Assembly: GCA_023425025.1 (NCBI GenBank)
Contig: JAFADG010000020.1
Span: 1-64,000, forward strand
Direction of reading: 5' to 3'
DNA: 64,000 nucleotides
Source: Bacillota bacterium
GTDB lineage: Bacteria; Bacillota; Clostridia; Christensenellales; Aristaeellaceae
Positions 8,373 to 15,828 of this stretch are shown piece by piece. Within the stretch, counting starts at the first letter, position 1, and every line of letters starts with the position of its first letter. A model generated the notes under the pieces. The model worked only from the letters and a program-made list of their open reading frames with translations. It was not told the DNA's origin and ran no database searches. The position numbers and the translations under genes were made by a program.

Positions 8373-10838
8373 ATGAAAAAGATTCATCTTATCTGTAATG
8401 CCCATCTGGACCCCGTTTGGCTCTGGCGCTGGCAGGAAGGCTGCGCCGAGGCCCTCTCCACCTTTCGCACGGCCAGCGAAATCATCAAAGAAAATCCCGG
8501 CTTTGTATTCTGCCACAATGAAGCGCTGCTGTACGAGTGGATCCGGCAGCACGATCCCCTGCTGTTTGAACAAATCAAGCAACAGGTCAGGGAAGGCTCC
8601 TTTCACATCATGGGCGGCTGGTACCTGCAGCCCGACTGCAATATGCCCAGCGGCGAATCCATCGTCCGCAATATTTTGATGGGCCGCGCCTTCTTTGAAA
8701 AGGAATTTGGCGCGCGCCCCACCGCTGCTGTCAACTTTGATTCCTTTGGCCATTCCCGGGGTCTGGTTCAAATATTGAATCAGGCCGGGTACGACAGCTA
8801 TGTCGTCTGCCGCCCGGGCAAGGGCCATTATGATTTTGAAAGCCAGGATTTTATCTGGCAGGGCCTTAACGGAAGCTCCGTAATCGTCCATCGGTCCGAT
8901 GAAAATTACAATTCCGTCTACGGACAGGTGGCGGAGGAATTGACCGCCTTCTTGCAGGAGAAAAAGGACGAGCCGGTCACGCTGTTTTTGTGGGGCGTGG
9001 GCGACCATGGCGGCGGGCCCTCCCGAAAGGATATGCGGGACCTGACCGCGCTGATGAAGGCGGGAGACGCGCCTTATACCCTTGTGCATTCCACACCGGA
9101 AGCCTACTTTCGGGAGCTTCGGGAAAAGAATACCGCTTTGCCCACTGTGGACAAGGGCCTGAACCCTGTTGCCCCCGGCTGCTATACCTCGCAGATACGG
9201 GTCAAGCAAAAGCACCGGCAGTTGGAAAATGAACTGTATCTGACTGAAAAAATGTGCGTGGCCGCGGCTGTGCAAAAAGGCGCGGCCTATCCTGTGGAGG
9301 CTTTGCGGGAAGCCCAGCGGGACCTTGTTTTCAGCGAATTCCACGACGCGCTGCCGGGTTCCGGCACCCAATTGGTGGAGGAGGATACCCTGCAGGTTAT
9401 CGACCATGGGCTGTACACCCTGGCCAAAGAGAAAATGAAAGCCTTCACCGCACTTTCCGAGGGAGAGGAGTCCGTTGCGGAGGGAACCTCCGTGGTGCTG
9501 GCGTACAACTCTCATCCCTTCCCTATATCCGGCGTGTTTTCCTTTGAGTGCGGCCTGCCCAAGCAGAATTGGGATTCGACCTTTTACACCCCCAAGGCAT
9601 CTTTGAACGGCCGGCCTGTGCCCACCCAGAGCGAGATGGAAAGCAGCCATTTTTGCATTGACTGGCGCAAAAAGGTCACCGTGCAGGCGGAGCTTGCACC
9701 CTTCGCCATGAACCGCTTTGCCATCGCCTTTGAAGCTTTGGAAAAGCGGCCGACCTTTGCAGCCATCGCTTCTCAAAAGCAATTTGTGTTTGACAACGGC
9801 CGGATGCGTGTTGTCATCAATACCGCCACAGGCCTCATTGACAGCTACCGGGTGGACGGGAAGGAGTTCATGAAGCCCGGCGGTTTTGAGCTGTGCGCCT
9901 ATGACGACACCTACAATTCCTGGGGCCTTGGTACAGGCGAAAGACACGGTGCGCGGCGCTTCGCGCTCCTGACACCCCACGAGGGCAGCGCCTTCTCCGG
10001 CCTTTACGACCAGGTGGTCCCCTCCATCCGCGTGATCGAGGATGGCGAAGTGCGCACGGTGGTGGAAGCGGTATTCGGCCTGCACCATTCCTTTGCCTGC
10101 CAGCGCTACCTGCTGCCCAAAGAGGGAACGGATTTTGAGGTGGAAACCGGCGTTTACTGGAACGAGAAGGACACGTACCTAAAGCTGGAACTGCCCACCG
10201 CTTTGCAGGCCGGCGCCTACCGCGGGCAGATTGCCTTTGCCTGGGACGATTTGCGGCACGATGAAGAAGCGGTATCGCAAAAATGGTGCGGCGTGTATGA
10301 CGGCAGCCATCAATTGGCCGTGATCAACGACGGCGTACACGGCTCTTCTTTCAGCGCCGGGCGCATCGGTATCACGCTGCTGCGTTCCGCCGGCTATTCC
10401 GCCGCCGACGGCCATTTTGAAAAGACCCTGCATGAGGTACGCCACACCGCGCGCATGGAGCAGGGAGAGCGGATCTTCCGGTTCCGCGTCACCGCGGGCG
10501 GCATGCGGGAGGTCGATGCATCCCTTTCGCAAAAGGCGCTGGCCTTTAACGAAGCGCCGTACGCCCTGGCCATCAACCCGCCGGGCAGGGGTGAAAAGTG
10601 TCCGCCGCTCTTTACACTCGACAATCCCGCCGTTATGGTGTCCGCCTTCAAGCAGGCGGAGGATGGGGAAGGGTATATCCTTCGCCTGTATGAAAGCATG
10701 GGGGAAGCGGCGCAGGCGCACATTCAAATTCCCAGCATGGATATCAATGAAACGGTATCCCTTGCGCCTTTTGAAATCCGCACCTTCCGGTTAAAGCATG
10801 GGGCTGTTTTACCTTGCCAGTTGCTGGAAAAAGAATAA
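8373..10838 (+). CDS. GH38 alpha-mannosidase
   Basis: An 821-residue zinc-dependent retaining alpha-mannosidase (family 38), cytoplasmic with no signal peptide. The N-terminal AHLDPVW gives zinc ligands His11 and Asp13; NFDSFGHS carries the nucleophile Asp123, also a zinc ligand; and EFHDALPGSGT holds the later conserved His. Length and C-terminal beta domains fit bacterial members. It would trim alpha-1,2- or alpha-1,3-mannose side residues from imported mannan or N-glycan fragments, complementing GH76 and GH125. TAGGAG precedes the ATG. The exact linkage preference is not readable. Confidence 0.93.
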   Translation: MKKIHLICNAHLDPVWLWRWQEGCAEALSTFRTASEIIKENPGFVFCHNEALLYEWIRQHDPLLFEQIKQQVREGSFHIMGGWYLQPDCNMPSGESIVRNILMGRAFFEKEFGARPTAAVNFDSFGHSRGLVQILNQAGYDSYVVCRPGKGHYDFESQDFIWQGLNGSSVIVHRSDENYNSVYGQVAEELTAFLQEKKDEPVTLFLWGVGDHGGGPSRKDMRDLTALMKAGDAPYTLVHSTPEAYFRELREKNTALPTVDKGLNPVAPGCYTSQIRVKQKHRQLENELYLTEKMCVAAAVQKGAAYPVEALREAQRDLVFSEFHDALPGSGTQLVEEDTLQVIDHGLYTLAKEKMKAFTALSEGEESVAEGTSVVLAYNSHPFPISGVFSFECGLPKQNWDSTFYTPKASLNGRPVPTQSEMESSHFCIDWRKKVTVQAELAPFAMNRFAIAFEALEKRPTFAAIASQKQFVFDNGRMRVVINTATGLIDSYRVDGKEFMKPGGFELCAYDDTYNSWGLGTGERHGARRFALLTPHEGSAFSGLYDQVVPSIRVIEDGEVRTVVEAVFGLHHSFACQRYLLPKEGTDFEVETGVYWNEKDTYLKLELPTALQAGAYRGQIAFAWDDLRHDEEAVSQKWCGVYDGSHQLAVINDGVHGSSFSAGRIGITLLRSAGYSAADGHFEKTLHEVRHTARMEQGERIFRFRVTAGGMREVDASLSQKALAFNEAPYALAINPPGRGEKCPPLFTLDNPAVMVSAFKQAEDGEGYILRLYESMGEAAQAHIQIPSMDINETVSLAPFEIRTFRLKHGAVLPCQLLEKE

Positions 10839-10843
10839 TGGGT

Positions 10844-10930
10844 GATTTATACAGCTTCCAAATATTATAGCGTCGTTGCCGCGGACCCTTGAATTGCGCA
10901 AAAATCTCTCGCAGCTTCGGATGCATAAGG
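10844..10930. repeat. Fold-back intergenic element, short copy
   Basis: Its left part (ATTTATACAGCTTCC, then GCGTCGTTGCCG) and right part (ATTGCGCAAAAATCTCTC) match the element at 3768-3920, but the middle roughly 70 bp is missing. The arms still pair imperfectly (TTATAGCGTC with GGATGCATAA). Confidence 0.6.
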
Positions 10931-10984
10931 GTTTCATACATACCTATAATGCAAGCATCATCCCAAGGGATGAAAACGTGTTCC

Positions 10985-11147
10985 AGAGCCTTCCCCTTCA
11001 GGGGAAGGTGGCGCGCAGCGACGGATGAGGTGTTTAGCTGCGCTTATCGAGCCCAGGCTTAGTACCTCATCAGTCACCTTCGGTGACAGCTTCCCCTGGA
11101 AGGGGAAGCCTCCCGCATACCTGTTGCTACCTGTTTTCAGGGCAGTA
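10985..11147. repeat. Short hairpin repeat, copy B (complete)
   Basis: It is bounded by two palindromes, CCTTCCCCTTCAGGGGAAGG (10989-11008) and TTCCCCTGGAAGGGGAA (11091-11107). Between them GATGAGGT (11024-11031) pairs with ACCTCATC (11064-11071), and GTCACCTTCGGTGAC forms a tight hairpin. The tail TTTTCAGGGCAGT is shared with the copy at 126-187. Together with the preceding fold-back element it fills the 335-bp gap between GH38 and GH125. Confidence 0.7.
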
Positions 11148-11173
11148 TTAATGATCAAAGGAGCTATGGTTTA

Positions 11174-12472
11174 ATGGAAATCGCAAGCATTCACCAGCGG
11201 CTGCAGCCTGTCAAAGAGCAATTGTCCGCTATTCCCGGCCTTGCGGAAATGTTTGAAAAGTGCTTTTTGAACACGCTGCAAACGACAGTACAGGTTCTTT
11301 CGGATGGGCAGACCTTTGTAATCACCGGGGATATTCCCGCCATGTGGCTGCGGGATTCCACCGCCCAGGTGCTGCACTATGTGCGCTTTGCCGATGGGGA
11401 CAAGGAAGTGCAAAGGCTCCTGGAAGGGCTGATCGCACGGCAGATGAAGTATATCCTGCTGGACCCTTACGCCAACGCCTTCAACCTGACCGGCGATCAG
11501 CGCCTGGGGCATAACGACCGGCCCTTGCCCATTGCATGGGTGTGGGAACGCAAATACGAAATCGATTCCCTTTGCCACCCCGTGTTGCTGGCCTGGCGCT
11601 ATTATCAAAAGACGAATACCGCCCACTGGATGGATGAGCATTTTTATAAGGCGCTTAACGTGATCGTGGATGTATTTCAAACGGAGCAGCGCCACGAAAC
11701 GGATAGCCCCTATACCTTTGAGCGGGATCACTGCCCGCCCAGCGATACCTTGACACGGGAGGGCAGGGGAACCCAAACCGCCTATACCGGCATGACATGG
11801 TCGGGCTTTCGGCCCAGCGACGATGCCTGCCAATATGGCTATCTGATCCCTGCCAACCTGTTCGCGGCAAAGGCCTTGGCGTATATAGTAGAGTTTGCGC
11901 GCATCAAGAACGACGCCGCCCTTGCAGAAAAGGCGGCTGCTGTCAAAAACCAGATCGAGCAGGGGCTTGCGGAATATGCCCATGTAAGCCATCCCGCATA
12001 CGGCGACATCCTGGCCTATGAAACGGACGGTCTGGGCCATCATCTTTTGATGGACGACGCCAACGTGCCCAGTCTGCTTTCCCTGCCCTACCTTGGCATT
12101 TGTCAAAAGGATGATCCGCTGTATCTGCGCACCCGCGCCTTTGCGCTAAGCCGGGACAATCCCTATTATCAGGCAGGCGCCTATGCTGCCGGCGTGGGCA
12201 GCCCCCATACGCCCGAAGGGTATGTCTGGCCCATTGCGCTGTGCGTGCAGGCCATGACCAGCACGGACATCAATGAAATCGCCGCGCTTGTAAAGGCGCT
12301 GCTGAACACCCACGCGGGCACCGGCTTCATGCACGAAAGCTTTGACCCTAACGATCCCGCGCAATTCACTCGTTCCTGGTTTGCCTGGGCCAACTCCATG
12401 TTTGGAGAATTGCTGTACAGGCTGTATGAGCAGGGCACGCTGGACGCGGTTTTAAAAAAGGCCTCTGTGTAA
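11174..12472 (+). CDS. GH125 exo-alpha-1,6-mannosidase
   Basis: A 432-residue metal-independent family 125 enzyme (formerly DUF1237) that removes terminal alpha-1,6-linked mannose by inversion. Diagnostic blocks are GDIPAMWLRDSTAQ near residue 56, FRPSDDACQYGY, which holds the acid Asp region, and FMHESFDPND, which holds the base Glu region. Length matches the family. It is cytoplasmic, with no signal peptide. Together with GH76 it would finish alpha-1,6-mannan chains to mannose. AAAGGAG precedes the ATG by about 10 bp. Two repeat elements separate it from GH38, so it could be transcribed from its own promoter. Confidence 0.93.
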   Translation: MEIASIHQRLQPVKEQLSAIPGLAEMFEKCFLNTLQTTVQVLSDGQTFVITGDIPAMWLRDSTAQVLHYVRFADGDKEVQRLLEGLIARQMKYILLDPYANAFNLTGDQRLGHNDRPLPIAWVWERKYEIDSLCHPVLLAWRYYQKTNTAHWMDEHFYKALNVIVDVFQTEQRHETDSPYTFERDHCPPSDTLTREGRGTQTAYTGMTWSGFRPSDDACQYGYLIPANLFAAKALAYIVEFARIKNDAALAEKAAAVKNQIEQGLAEYAHVSHPAYGDILAYETDGLGHHLLMDDANVPSLLSLPYLGICQKDDPLYLRTRAFALSRDNPYYQAGAYAAGVGSPHTPEGYVWPIALCVQAMTSTDINEIAALVKALLNTHAGTGFMHESFDPNDPAQFTRSWFAWANSMFGELLYRLYEQGTLDAVLKKASV

Positions 12473-12480
12473 AAATACGG

Positions 12481-12622
12481 GACTGTCGAGCTAAGCGCAT
12501 AACTGCATGAATATCCAGGAAGATGGCGTCCGAAGGTTTCCAAAGGGCAATCGGAAAGCCCTTTGGTCGCGTCCGAAGACGCGATATGCTTCTTCTTGAA
12601 TAACTTCATGCAAGATGCAGTC
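12481..12622. repeat. 142-bp fold-back element between convergent genes
   Basis: The ends mirror each other: GACTG at 12481 with CAGTC ending at 12622, and TGCATGAA (12504-12511) with TTCATGCA (12605-12612). Inside are two further perfect hairpins, CCAAAGGGC/GCCCTTTGG (12540-12566) and TCGCGTC/GACGCGA (12567-12584). It may also serve as a terminator for the facing GH125 and AraC genes, although there is no T run. Confidence 0.5.
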
Positions 12623-12644
12623 TTGGCACGACAACCCTTTTGCG

Positions 12645-13568
12645 TTAAAACCAGCCTGTATACTCCAATATTGACGGATTGACGATCGGCGATACGGAGC
12701 GCCGGAACTGATTGGGCGCGCAGCCCATGATCTGTACAAAGTGCCTGTTGTAGCTGGAGACGGAGCCGTAGCCCACCTGCTCGGAAATGGCGGCAATGCT
12801 TTCCTCGGTGCTGCGAAGCATCGTGCAGGATTCCATGATCCTGGTGGTATGGATAAACTTCAGCGGGCTTTGCTGCATGATGGTATGAAACGTCCGCCGA
12901 AAATGCGTGGGGCTGATGTGGCAAAGGTCCGCCAGGTATTCCACGGGAAAATCGTACATATAGTTGGCGTGGATATAGTCCAGCGCGGGGGCGATGGGCA
13001 GCGTATCCCCGCTCTTTTTTTCTTCCGGCTTTTTCGCGCTCTGCGCATAGATGCGCAGGAACGCCATCAATAGGGACAGGCAAAGCCCGCGAACGCTGAT
13101 CTGATGATTCATGGGCTTTTCTTCCATTTCGCGCTTGATCATCATGGCCAGCTGATAGATTTCCGGGTACTCGCTGGAGGGGAGGATCATGTTGCAGTCC
13201 TGCAGCATATCCGCGTACAGCCCGCCGGCGGGCAGCATGTCCTGAAAATAGCTGCGCAAAAGCTCCTGGGGGCTGAAGAAAAGATAGGTCCACAGGCTGG
13301 CTTCTCCCGGATTGGAGTAGGTGGTGTGGGGCACGTTGCGGGCGATGCAGGTTACGTCTCCTGCTTTGAAGCTCCGGGGTGTTCCGTAAAATTCCATGAT
13401 ACCGCTGTCGGTGTGGCAAATGCCCACCTCCAGGCAATTATGGAAATGAAGCCGCCCCGATTTCACATCGGAAATGTGCCATCTGTTCCCCGCCAGCAAA
13501 AGGATGGGGAATTCGGGCTGTAATTCATAGCTCCTGTATTCAATAACGGTCCGGCTGAGCCTTGCCAT
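12645..13568 (-). CDS. AraC-family regulator (cupin sensor plus AraC HTH)
   Basis: A 307-residue regulator. The N-terminal half is a cupin-like arabinose-binding-type domain (LHFHNCLEVGIC), and the C-terminal roughly 100 residues hold two AraC helix-turn-helices (PVEYLADLCHISPTHFRR, then AISEQVGYGSVSSYNRHFV). ATG at 13568 has GGGGAGG upstream; the in-frame extension to 13694 would run through the promoter at 13602-13630 and is rejected. It is divergent from the LplB/LplC-type importer operon, so it most likely activates that operon in response to a pectin-derived sugar. It could instead act on the mannan genes to its left. Confidence 0.9.
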   Translation of the reverse strand: MARLSRTVIEYRSYELQPEFPILLLAGNRWHISDVKSGRLHFHNCLEVGICHTDSGIMEFYGTPRSFKAGDVTCIARNVPHTTYSNPGEASLWTYLFFSPQELLRSYFQDMLPAGGLYADMLQDCNMILPSSEYPEIYQLAMMIKREMEEKPMNHQISVRGLCLSLLMAFLRIYAQSAKKPEEKKSGDTLPIAPALDYIHANYMYDFPVEYLADLCHISPTHFRRTFHTIMQQSPLKFIHTTRIMESCTMLRSTEESIAAISEQVGYGSVSSYNRHFVQIMGCAPNQFRRSVSPIVNPSILEYTGWF

Positions 13569-13601
13569 TTTTGATGTCCTCCCCGGCATAGCTATGGTTT
13601 C

Positions 13602-13630
13602 ATTATAGAGGAAGACATGCTTAAATTCAA
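13602..13630 (-). promoter_or_regulatory. Promoter of the AraC regulator
   Basis: On the minus strand: TTGAAT (13625-13630), 17-bp spacer, TATAAT (13602-13607), ending 34 bp before the ATG. Confidence 0.65.
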
Positions 13631-13767
13631 CCGCAATTCTGCATAAATGGTATGAAACACATCGAATTATCTGGCAAAACAGGCAAAAATCCACCAGATT
13701 GACTATTTATAAACGCTGCTGATAAGGATAAATGGTCAAAACTGCATGGTTTTGAAGGGCGATTGAA

Positions 13768-13796
13768 TTGCGGGGGGCATACCGCTATGCTAGAAT
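13768..13796 (+). promoter_or_regulatory. Promoter with palindromic spacer before the lpl-type operon
   Basis: TTGCGG (13768-13773), 17-bp spacer, extended -10 TGCTAGAAT with TAGAAT at 13791-13796. The spacer contains GCATACCGCTATGC, nearly palindromic. The 15 bases CCGCTATGCTAGAAT are repeated exactly in the promoter at 59143-59171. Confidence 0.6.
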
Positions 13797-13837
13797 CCAA
13801 GTAACGAATGCGGAACTGAAAAAAGGGGGGTGCCGGT

Positions 13838-14800
13838 ATGGCGCAGGGAATCCACCGGCCTGTACAGGCGCCGGACCTGAGGCTAAAAAGCAGAAAAAGG
13901 CTGCAGTTTTTGAAGCGCGACTGGCAATTGTACGCATTATTGCTGCTGCCCATAGCATTTGTCATCCTTTTCAGATATGCCGCTTACCCCGGGCTTCGCA
14001 TCGCGTTCATGAACTTCAAGCCGGCCAGAGGCTTTGCCGGCAGCGAATGGGTCGGTTTTGCCATCTTTCAAAAGATATTCAAGGATGCGGACTTCCTTCG
14101 GGCCTTGAAAAACTCCCTGGCGTTCAATTTCCTGGACCTGGCGGTGGGCTTTCCCATACCGATCATACTGGCCATCATGCTCAATGAGCTTCGCTTCAAC
14201 CGCTTCAAACGGGTTTCCCAAACGATACTGTATCTGCCCCACTTTTTAAGCTGGGTCATCGTAGCCAGCGTCGCCTATACGCTGTTCCGGCCGGAAACGG
14301 GCCTGGTGAACATTCTGCTGATGAACGCCGGCTGGATTGAAAGGGGCATCCCCTTCCTGACGGAAAAATGGCACTGGGCCGCCACGTATCTGCTGGTGGC
14401 CGTCTGGCAGGGCATGGGATGGGGGACGATTATCTACCTGGCCGCCATTACGGGCATCAACGGCGAATTGTACGAAGCCGCCACCATCGACGGCGCAAGC
14501 CGCATGCGCAAGATCTGGCATGTGACGATGCCGGGCATCCGGGCTACGACGGTGACGCTGCTCATCATGAACCTGGGCCGCGTGATGGGTTCCAACTATG
14601 AACGGTTAAGCGCCTTTGGCAACGTGCAGGTCAAGGATTTCCAATACCAGCTGGCCATCTTCATTTATGAAAAAGGCCTGGCCAGCGGCAACTTCTCCAA
14701 CGCTACGGCCGTTGGCCTGTTCCAGTCGCTGCTTGGTTTTCTGCTGGTGGTGGCTGCCGACAGGGTGGCCAAGAGCCTTGGCGAAAACGGTCTGATTTGA
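13838..14800 (+). CDS. ABC polysaccharide-fragment permease, LplB type
   Basis: A 320-residue CUT1 permease of the LplB/YtcP subgroup used for oligogalacturonide and rhamnogalacturonan fragments. The EAA loop reads YEAATIDGASRMRKIWHVTMPGI, with six predicted spans after a short basic N-terminus. AAAAGGGGGG precedes the ATG. It is first gene of an operon with LplC-type permease, binding protein, GH105 and GH112, divergent from the AraC regulator. Pectin-fragment transport is inferred from subgroup and neighbours. Confidence 0.92.
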   Translation: MAQGIHRPVQAPDLRLKSRKRLQFLKRDWQLYALLLLPIAFVILFRYAAYPGLRIAFMNFKPARGFAGSEWVGFAIFQKIFKDADFLRALKNSLAFNFLDLAVGFPIPIILAIMLNELRFNRFKRVSQTILYLPHFLSWVIVASVAYTLFRPETGLVNILLMNAGWIERGIPFLTEKWHWAATYLLVAVWQGMGWGTIIYLAAITGINGELYEAATIDGASRMRKIWHVTMPGIRATTVTLLIMNLGRVMGSNYERLSAFGNVQVKDFQYQLAIFIYEKGLASGNFSNATAVGLFQSLLGFLLVVAADRVAKSLGENGLI

Positions 14801-14819
14801 TGGGAAAGGAGGAATGCGC

Positions 14820-15734
14820 GTGGCGGATATCCATCTGAACAGGCCTGCAAAAGCGTCGCTTTTTAGTGGGCTGAACCGCGCACGGTTTGCCGATTTTGTG
14901 ATTGCGTTCATCATTTTGCTTTTGTGCCTGACCTGCATTCTTCCCTTTTTGCATATCGCCGCAAAATCATTATCGGGCAACAGCGAGGTGCTGGCCAAAT
15001 CGGTTTTCCTTTTTCCCAAAGGCTTTACGCTGGCGGCGTACAACTCCATCTTCCGGGATGGGCAGTTGACCCACGCCATGCTTTACAGCATCCTGGTGAC
15101 GGCGCTGTTTACACTGATCGGCATGGTGCTGACGGTATGCGCGGCCTATCCGCTGTCCCGCAAGGGACTAAAGGGCCGGAACTTCTTCTCCCTGATGATC
15201 CTGTTCACCCTGTATTTCAGCGCTGGGCTCATCCCTGAATACCTTTTGTACAAGAGTCTGAATCTGATCAATAAAATGTGGGTGCTGATCCTGCCCTTGT
15301 CGTTTTCTCCCTACAACATGCTGATCATGAAGAGCTTTCTGCAAAGCACCATTCCCGACAGCCTGGAGGAGGCCGCTTTTCTGGACGGCGCGTCCCATTT
15401 CCAGGTGCTGTTCAAAATCGTACTGCCGCTGTCCAAGCCCATACTGGCCACACTGTCTTTGTTTTACGCCGTGGGCCGCTGGAACGCCTACGCCGACGCC
15501 AGGTATTTCATTACCACCAAGGCCCTGCAGCCAATACAGTACCTGCTGTCCAACATGATTTTAAGCTCCGGCTCCGATGCGGTCAGCCTGTCGGAAAACG
15601 CGGCCGTTGTCTCCACGCCGGAGGTGATCCAGGCGGCGGCGGTCATGTTCGCCACCATCCCCATCATTCTTGTCTACCCGTTTGTCCAAAAGCATTTTGT
15701 CAAGGGCGTCATGATCGGCGCCGTCAAGGGCTGA
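14820..15734 (+). CDS. ABC polysaccharide-fragment permease, LplC type
   Basis: A 304-residue CUT1 permease, partner of the previous gene. The EAA loop reads LEEAAFLDGASHFQVLFKIVLPL, and the C-terminus YPFVQKHFVKGVMIGAVKG is typical of LplC/YtcP proteins. An in-frame ATG at 14814 is only 1 bp from AAAGGAGG, whereas the GTG at 14820 is 7 bp from it, so GTG is preferred. It lies 19 bp after the first permease in one transcript. Confidence 0.9.
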   Translation: MADIHLNRPAKASLFSGLNRARFADFVIAFIILLLCLTCILPFLHIAAKSLSGNSEVLAKSVFLFPKGFTLAAYNSIFRDGQLTHAMLYSILVTALFTLIGMVLTVCAAYPLSRKGLKGRNFFSLMILFTLYFSAGLIPEYLLYKSLNLINKMWVLILPLSFSPYNMLIMKSFLQSTIPDSLEEAAFLDGASHFQVLFKIVLPLSKPILATLSLFYAVGRWNAYADARYFITTKALQPIQYLLSNMILSSGSDAVSLSENAAVVSTPEVIQAAAVMFATIPIILVYPFVQKHFVKGVMIGAVKG

Positions 15735-15828
15735 GGTCCTATCCGTTTTAATGACAGCTTTCCTTTGCGGAAGGCTCCCCTTTTCGTCTCTCCAATGAGA
15801 AAAAATATAGATCGGGAGGAATCGAACC

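Noticed and set aside
8205..10088. 627-residue minus-strand open frame
   Set aside because: It is antisense to the GH38 mannosidase, caused by high GC codon use; no motifs or ribosome site.
15811..15828. GGAATCGAACC resembling a tRNA T-loop complement
   Set aside because: It is the ribosome-site region of the binding-protein gene; no cloverleaf can be drawn around it.
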